Below are positions 6,947-10,479 of a DNA stretch of 10,479 bases, piece after piece (position 1 is the stretch's first letter; every line of letters starts with the position of its first letter). The position numbers and the translations under genes were made by a program. The notes beneath the pieces are model-generated. The model made no database searches and was not told the DNA's origin. It worked only from the letters and a program-made list of their open reading frames with translations. Origin of the DNA: Campylobacter gracilis (lineage in GTDB: Bacteria > Campylobacterota > Campylobacteria > Campylobacterales > Campylobacteraceae); assembly GCF_018374135.1 (NCBI RefSeq), contig NZ_JAHAFS010000030.1, positions 1 through 10,479 of the forward strand, in the 5' to 3' direction.

Positions 6947-8185
6947 TTAGCGCGCGTCTTTGTCAGCGAAAGCAACGATCATCGTGCCCAGAGGAATGAT
7001 CGTAACGCCCAAGATAATCGCTAGCGGGTTTAGCAAGGACAGCTTGGCAAGCAGGTAGATCGCCGCCACGAGCGCCGCGTAGGATAGAATTTTAAACGGA
7101 GAGAAAAACGCTCCAGCGAAATTGCTCCGAACTTCGCTCCGCTCAAGCTCGCCCTCCCAATCATCGACGCTGCCGCCCGCGCCGTCGAGATCATGATTTG
7201 ATCCGTCGCGCGTGCCGCCAATCCCACCCCCAAAATCGCTCGTACCGTCGCCCGACTCGCTGCTATCTACATCGCTGCCACGATTGCCGCTATCTGCGCC
7301 ATCGCTATGATTGCTACTATCTGCACCGCCGCTCCAGCTACTACTATCTACGCCGCTGCCCAGATCGCTGCTCGATGCATTTTTCAAGTCGTCGCAACGC
7401 TCGCCTATGCCGCCTTGCGAACTATCGCTAGCTTTGTCGCTTATACCACCGTGTAAGTCGCTGCAAGTCGCGCTGCCATTCATATTAAATTTATCGGCGG
7501 CATGTCCTAAAGCGGTCGCGTCGCAAGCGGAGGTTTTGTCGTCGCTCTTTGTAGAATTTACGTCGCACTCGCCAGCGGCGGTTGTGCCGTACTCGGCGTC
7601 TAAATTTGAACTGCGAGTAAAATTTATATCAGCGGTAGAGTTTACGGTACACTCGGCGGCGGTTTCGTCGTGCGTAACGCGGCTATTGCCGTTTTCGATG
7701 CGGGTCTCGCCGCTTGTGAAATTTACGGCGCCTTCAGAATTTTGAGTGTTTAAAATTTCGGCGCCTAAATTTAGGCTGCTAAAATTTTCGCTCTTTAAAT
7801 TTTCGACGTCACAAATTTCGCTGTATAAAATTTTATCGTCGCCGCTTGCGACGTCTCGGTTTTTGCCGCCGCAGCTTGCAGAATTCGTATCGTTTGCGGA
7901 AGTTTTGCCGCTTATAAAATCGGCGGAATTTTTAGAGCTTTGCCGTAAAATTTCATCGTATTTGCCGGCTCTGAGCTCATCTTCTATTTTGTTGCGGTAA
8001 GCGCGAAACGAAAAATATACCGCGCCGAATGCGCCTAAAAATCCAGCCTCCAAGCTAAGAAGCCACGCAAGCGCCCGCACGCCGAAAGAGCCCGTGCCGA
8101 AAAATCCTGCACCGCAAAGCGCTAGCCCGAGCAGGGCAAACGCCGCGTTTAGCGCGCAGTATATGAGCAAAAACCGCCTATTCAA
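6947..8185 (-). CDS. Four-helix membrane protein with a long Ser/Asp/Gly-rich insert, function unknown
   Basis: I do not recognise a function. Helices are predicted at about 6-29, 38-60, 363-383 and 386-406. Between helices 2 and 3 lies an insert of about 290 residues, low-complexity and rich in S, D, G, N and T, with repeats near residues 279-314. The MNRR start and the basic RAYRNK after helix 2 suggest that the N-terminus and the insert face the cytoplasm. Without the insert the protein would be about 120 residues, like the small integral membrane proteins I recall downstream of hemL in other Campylobacter. The start is TTG at 8185, overlapping the upstream stop by four bases (TTGA), with a poor ribosome site. 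A second TTG five codons in, preceded by AGGCGG, is an alternative. It is the last gene of the hemL set and probably depends on translational coupling. Confidence 0.7.
   Translation of the reverse strand: MNRRFLLIYCALNAAFALLGLALCGAGFFGTGSFGVRALAWLLSLEAGFLGAFGAVYFSFRAYRNKIEDELRAGKYDEILRQSSKNSADFISGKTSANDTNSASCGGKNRDVASGDDKILYSEICDVENLKSENFSSLNLGAEILNTQNSEGAVNFTSGETRIENGNSRVTHDETAAECTVNSTADINFTRSSNLDAEYGTTAAGECDVNSTKSDDKTSACDATALGHAADKFNMNGSATCSDLHGGISDKASDSSQGGIGERCDDLKNASSSDLGSGVDSSSWSGGADSSNHSDGADSGNRGSDVDSSESGDGTSDFGGGIGGTRDGSNHDLDGAGGSVDDWEGELERSEVRSNFAGAFFSPFKILSYAALVAAIYLLAKLSLLNPLAIILGVTIIPLGTMIVAFADKDAR
7262..7369 (-). repeat. Four 27-bp tandem repeats encoding a nonapeptide
   Basis: On the plus strand, (G/A)CTATCT(A/G)C recurs at 7262, 7289, 7316 and 7343, exactly 27 bases apart. 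The minus-strand product is a nine-residue unit of the form (V/A)-D-S-S/G-x-x-S/G-x-G/D, with aspartates 280, 289, 298 and 307 in register. The copies are degenerate at most third positions and at several residues, so this is an aged repeat. Confidence 0.75.
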
Positions 8186-8478
8186 TCCCGCTCATCCAAT
8201 TCGTCATCGTCGAAATTTTTCGGATCCGCCTTGTATTTCGGATCGTCCTCGAGTTCCTTTAGGCTCAAATTTAGCGCCTTGCACGCGCGGTAAACGTTCA
8301 AAAACGCCGCCGCGATGCCGATAGCGATGCCGAGCCATAATAAAAGCAGCGAGTCCGTGAGGTGCCGCAGCCCAAGCCCGATCGCTACGCCGATGCCGAT
8401 CGCTACGACGATTGAGATGCCTAGGCTGATGTCGCAGGCTCCCTTTACGATTTTGTTTAAATTTTTCGTTACTCTCAT
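8182..8478 (-). CDS. AtpZ/AtpI-family small membrane protein
   Basis: This is a 98-residue protein with two close hydrophobic helices (about 17-37 and 43-62), both rich in Gly, Ala and Ile, followed by FLNVYRACK, which fits the F-x-N-x-Y-R signature after helix 2 in AtpZ-type proteins, and a highly acidic C-terminus (DDDELDERD). The family accompanies F1Fo ATP synthase and is thought to aid its assembly or Mg/Ca supply, though no atp genes are near here. I chose the ATG at 8478, with a weak ACGGAT site about 5-10 bases upstream. The longer reading from the ATG at 8532 adds 18 residues (MKRWRRFKG...), overlaps hemL by 23 bases and is possible but less family-like. Its stop overlaps the start of the next gene. 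The family assignment rests on topology and the short signature only. Confidence 0.7.
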   Translation of the reverse strand: MRVTKNLNKIVKGACDISLGISIVVAIGIGVAIGLGLRHLTDSLLLLWLGIAIGIAAAFLNVYRACKALNLSLKELEDDPKYKADPKNFDDDELDERD

Positions 8479-8509
8479 CAAAAATCCGTAAAATTTTAAA
8501 ATGCAGCCC

Positions 8510-9781
8510 TTAAAGCGTCGCCATCGCTTCATCCGCGGCGTTTAGCGCAAAGTCGATCTGCGTTTCGTTCATCGTAGAGCAGATAAAGCCCGTCTCAAAC
8601 TGACTAGGCGCCAAAAATACGCCGTGCTTAATCATCTCGCCGTGAAATTTCGCAAAGCGCGCGGTGTCTGCCTGCAAGGCGCCGTCGTAGTCGCGTACCT
8701 CTTCGTCTGCGAAAAAGTAGCCGAACATCGAGCCTACGCATGCGGTTTGCAGCGCGATGCCGCGACGCTGCGCTATGGCGCAAAGCCCATCCGTAAGCCT
8801 ACGCGCCAGCTCGCCTAGCCTTTCGTAAAGGCCGCTGCTAGCGTAAATTTTACTTAGGCTAGCGATGCCCGCAGCCATTGCGACAGGGTTTCCGCTTAGC
8901 GTGCCTGCTTGATACACCGCTCCTAGCGGGCTTATCATATCCATGATTTCGCGCTTGCCCGCAAATGCCGCCACGCTCATGCCGCCTCCGATGACCTTGC
9001 CGAAGGTTACCAGATCGCCGCGGACGCCGTAGATGCCGTAGCTGCCTAGCTCGCTTGCGCGAAAGCCGCTCATTACCTCGTCGATTATTAGTACGATCTT
9101 TTTCTCGTCGCACAGCGCGCGAAGCTCGGTAAAAAATTCGGGATCCGCCGGCACCAAGCCCATATTTCCCGCAATCGGCTCGATTATGATCGTGCCGATG
9201 TCGTTTTGAGCTAGGACGTCCTTTACGCTTTGTATGTCGTTGTATCTGGCTAGGTAGGTGTTTTTTGCGACGTCCTGCGGTACGCCCGCGCTGCTTGCAT
9301 TACCGAAGGTGCTTGCACCGCTGCCCGCCTTGACGAGCAGACTGTCGCTGTGACCGTGGTAGCAGCCCTCAAATTTTAAAATTTTATCCCGTCCGCTAAA
9401 AGCGCGCGCAAGACGGATCGCGCTCATCGTAGCTTCCGTGCCGCTGCTGGTAAAGCGGATCTTATCTAGGAAATCGAATTTTTTTAGCACCAGCGAAGCA
9501 AGCTGCGTCTCAAGCGGACTGGATGCGCCGAAGCTTAGCCCCTTTTTGGCGGTTTGCACGACGGCGCGCTCTATGTCAGCGTCAGCGTGACCGAAGATGA
9601 GCGGACCCCAGCTCTGCACGAAGTCGAGATATTTTTTGCCCTCGACGTCGTAGATGTACGAGCCCTCGCCGCGATCTACCATAAAAGGCTCGCCGCCTAC
9701 GTTGCCGAATGCTCGCACCGGCGAATCTACGCCGCCTGGGATAAGTTTTTGTGCTGCTAAAAATTCATCGTGATTATTCAT
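8510..9781 (-). CDS. hemL: Glutamate-1-semialdehyde 2,1-aminomutase
   Basis: This PLP enzyme converts glutamate-1-semialdehyde to 5-aminolevulinate, the last step of the C5 route into heme and other tetrapyrroles. Its 423 residues are the usual length. The N-terminal LIPGGVDSPVRAF is diagnostic. The cofactor site is visible: SSGTEA (112-117), FEGCYHGH (137-144), DEVMSGFR (234-241) and the PLP lysine K262 in TFGKVIGGGM; TLSGNP (294-299) is also conserved. The start ATG has AAGGAG five bases upstream and overlaps the stop of the cytochrome gene (ATGA). Pairing a heme-synthesis gene with a c-type cytochrome is functionally sensible, and I recall the same pairing in other Campylobacter. The AtpZ-like gene follows, so the set is probably one transcript. 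Confidence 0.97.
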   Translation of the reverse strand: MNNHDEFLAAQKLIPGGVDSPVRAFGNVGGEPFMVDRGEGSYIYDVEGKKYLDFVQSWGPLIFGHADADIERAVVQTAKKGLSFGASSPLETQLASLVLKKFDFLDKIRFTSSGTEATMSAIRLARAFSGRDKILKFEGCYHGHSDSLLVKAGSGASTFGNASSAGVPQDVAKNTYLARYNDIQSVKDVLAQNDIGTIIIEPIAGNMGLVPADPEFFTELRALCDEKKIVLIIDEVMSGFRASELGSYGIYGVRGDLVTFGKVIGGGMSVAAFAGKREIMDMISPLGAVYQAGTLSGNPVAMAAGIASLSKIYASSGLYERLGELARRLTDGLCAIAQRRGIALQTACVGSMFGYFFADEEVRDYDGALQADTARFAKFHGEMIKHGVFLAPSQFETGFICSTMNETQIDFALNAADEAMATL

Positions 9782-10170
9782 TTTTTCTCCTTCTTTTTGG
9801 GTTGATTTATCGATTTTATATATTTGTAGATGATGATGATTTCGTTTTGCGTCAGAAAGTAGCTCGGCATCACGTCGCGCGAGCTACTGATCCCGTCGGC
9901 GAGCTCCTGAAGCGAGAGATTATTAATCGGCGGCGCGTTTAGGGCACGCTCGTAGTAGGCGCCCGCGGTGCGGTTAAATTCTTTATACGTCGCGATCAGC
10001 GAGCCTTCGCCCTTTTCGCCGTGGCACTTGTCGCAGCCGATGCCGCGGGGGTTTTTATACAGCATCGCGCCGTATTCTTCGTCGGTGATGAAGCTATCGG
10101 CACACAAAATACCCGAAAATAGGGCCAGTGCAGGTAGATTTCGCATTAGATTTTTTGATAAATTTTGCAT
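9778..10170 (-). CDS. Small periplasmic c-type cytochrome
   Basis: This is a 130-residue monoheme cytochrome c. The N-terminus is a signal peptide (K6, R10, hydrophobic 11-22, likely cut near A24). The heme-binding motif is C46-D-K-C49-H50, preceded by the GIG of a class I cytochrome. M101 in DVMPSY is the probable sixth ligand, and the last helix (about 108-120) packs on the heme. A lysine-rich tail (PKKKEKK) ends the protein. It should carry electrons in the periplasm; the partner is unknown. The start is the first ATG in the frame; ATG at residue 9 would still leave a usable signal peptide, and neither has a clear ribosome site. It is the first gene before hemL, with a four-base ATGA overlap. 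Confidence 0.88.
   Translation of the reverse strand: MQNLSKNLMRNLPALALFSGILCADSFITDEEYGAMLYKNPRGIGCDKCHGEKGEGSLIATYKEFNRTAGAYYERALNAPPINNLSLQELADGISSSRDVMPSYFLTQNEIIIIYKYIKSINQPKKKEKK
9787..9792 (-). promoter_or_regulatory. Strong ribosome binding site of hemL
   Basis: The minus strand reads AAGGAG followed by AAAAA and ATG. It lies within the last codons of the upstream cytochrome gene and confirms the hemL start at 9781. Confidence 0.7.
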
Positions 10171-10190
10171 TAAATTTTAAACGGCTCGCT

Positions 10191-10217
10191 TTGAAAAATT
10201 TGGCGCAATGATATAAT
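10191..10217 (+). promoter_or_regulatory. Sigma-70-like promoter pointing rightward
   Basis: TTGAAA (10191-10196) and TATAAT (10212-10217) are separated by 15 bases, and TGA precedes the latter to give an extended -10, TGATATAAT. No plus-strand gene follows, so if active it would give a non-coding or antisense transcript running toward the autotransporter tail. The short spacer lowers confidence. Confidence 0.3.
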
Positions 10218-10295
10218 TTTTGAGCTTAAAAGCAAATACAGCGGCGCGAGAGGAGGAGAGGCTAGAATTTTAAAATTTTAAAAGCCTACGCTATA

Positions 10296-10306
10296 TTTTA
10301 TATGTT
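10296..10306 (-). promoter_or_regulatory. Possible -10 for the cytochrome-hemL operon
   Basis: The minus strand reads ACATATAAAAT here, containing TATAAA within an AT-rich tract typical of Campylobacter promoters. It would give a leader of about 120 bases before the cytochrome start. The position is tentative. Confidence 0.25.
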
Positions 10307-10356
10307 ATTTTTTAAAATATAAATTCTAATCAATTTTGTGGTAGTGTGACAGAGGA

Positions 10357-10376
10357 GGCAAGGAAAGTACCTTGCC
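10357..10376 (-). terminator. Hairpin after the autotransporter gene, possible terminator
   Basis: GGCAAGG (10357-10363) and CCTTGCC (10370-10376) form a perfect 7-bp GC-rich stem with a 6-base loop, nine bases past the stop at 10386-10388. No run of T follows on the minus strand, so a standard intrinsic terminator is not certain; it may only protect the mRNA end. Confidence 0.4.
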
Positions 10377-10385
10377 CCTTAAAAT

Positions 10386-10479
10386 TTAAAACATAATCTC
10401 AAACCCTGCATTGATAGCCCCGCCTCTTGTTTTACCTATGTAGCCCTTGCCTCCTAGGCTAAAGATTAGGTTTTTACTC
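10386..10479 (-). CDS. Partial C-terminus of an outer-membrane beta-barrel, probably an autotransporter
   Basis: The minus-strand frame entering from the right edge codes for 30 residues and then TAA. It includes FSLGGKGYIGKTRGGAINAG and ends in GFEIMF. Alternating hydrophobic and polar residues ending in a terminal phenylalanine are the hallmark of the last strand of an outer-membrane barrel recognised by BamA, and the GGKGYIGKTRGGAINAG style recalls autotransporter barrel domains. Everything upstream lies outside the window, so passenger function and length cannot be judged. The gene would be transcribed toward the cytochrome operon in the same direction. Confidence 0.7.
   Translation of the reverse strand, partial: SKNLIFSLGGKGYIGKTRGGAINAGFEIMF

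Larger units (their letters stand above)
10171..10385. other. AT-rich spacer between cytochrome operon and autotransporter gene
   Basis: I see no gene here. The stretch holds promoter-like sequences on both strands, an AGGAGGAGAGG purine block (10251-10261), and an AT-rich inverted repeat TATATTTT (10292-10299) with AAAATATA (10314-10321). It also holds the GC-rich hairpin described separately. The AGGAGG block is not followed by a start codon on the plus strand within a usable distance. Confidence 0.5.

Noticed and set aside
7262..7369. CRISPR-like regular repeats
   Set aside because: The 27-base units are contiguous with no spacers, are degenerate, and are in frame within a coding region.
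7556..7629. Campylobacter N-glycosylation sequons D-x-N-x-S/T at residues 186-190 and 208-212 of the four-helix protein
   Set aside because: Charge distribution puts the insert in the cytoplasm, while PglB glycosylation occurs in the periplasm. Asn/Ser/Thr-rich sequence will give such matches by chance.
7311..8000. Plus-strand open frames of 144 and 84 codons opposite the four-helix protein
   Set aside because: They are mirror frames of the Ser/Asp-rich insert, without ribosome sites. The minus-strand frame joins two credible helix pairs and overlaps its upstream gene in operon fashion.
10093..10105. Lipoprotein signal (cysteine 23) in the cytochrome
   Set aside because: The residues before it are G-I-L, not a canonical lipobox, and an ordinary signal peptidase site near A24 explains the sequence.

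Overview
The window looks like a chromosomal segment from a Campylobacterota genome, most likely a higher-GC Campylobacter of the C. gracilis / C. rectus / C. showae type. The grounds are protein resemblance (DapA, HemL, class 2 PyrD), the gene order pyrD - M16 peptidase - dapA - SDR - pgsA, which I recall also from Helicobacter pylori, and many AAATTT-type words set in otherwise GC-moderate coding sequence. Every gene I can support is on the minus strand, so the window is best read from right to left.

Layout from right to left. (1) 10386-10479: the last 30 residues of an outer-membrane beta-barrel, probably an autotransporter, cut by the window edge and followed by a hairpin. (2) About 10171-10385: an AT-rich intergenic stretch with promoter-like sites. 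(3) A four-gene set with overlapping or close junctions, 10170 to 6947: a small periplasmic cytochrome c, hemL (ATGA overlap), an AtpZ-like two-helix membrane protein, and a four-helix membrane protein (TTGA overlap) carrying an insert of about 290 low-complexity residues. (4) 6595-6946: a spacer without a convincing gene. (5) A tight five-gene operon, 6594 to 1075: pyrD with an extra C-terminal tail of about 330 residues, an M16 zinc peptidase, dapA, a FabL-like short-chain dehydrogenase with a TTG start, and pgsA. (6) 921 to the left edge: an AT-rich partial gene for a restriction-modification type protein, with a PD-(D/E)xK nuclease domain at the N-terminus leading into an N6-adenine DNA methylase domain that continues outside the window.

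The operon genes are housekeeping: pyrimidine synthesis, lysine/diaminopimelate synthesis, fatty-acid/phospholipid synthesis, and tetrapyrrole synthesis. The unusual content is of two kinds. First, two unrelated conserved genes (pyrD and the four-helix membrane protein) carry long disordered, repeat-bearing expansions. Second, a probable anti-phage restriction gene of foreign base composition sits directly after the operon. I saw no tRNA, rRNA, CRISPR array, insertion sequence or integrase.
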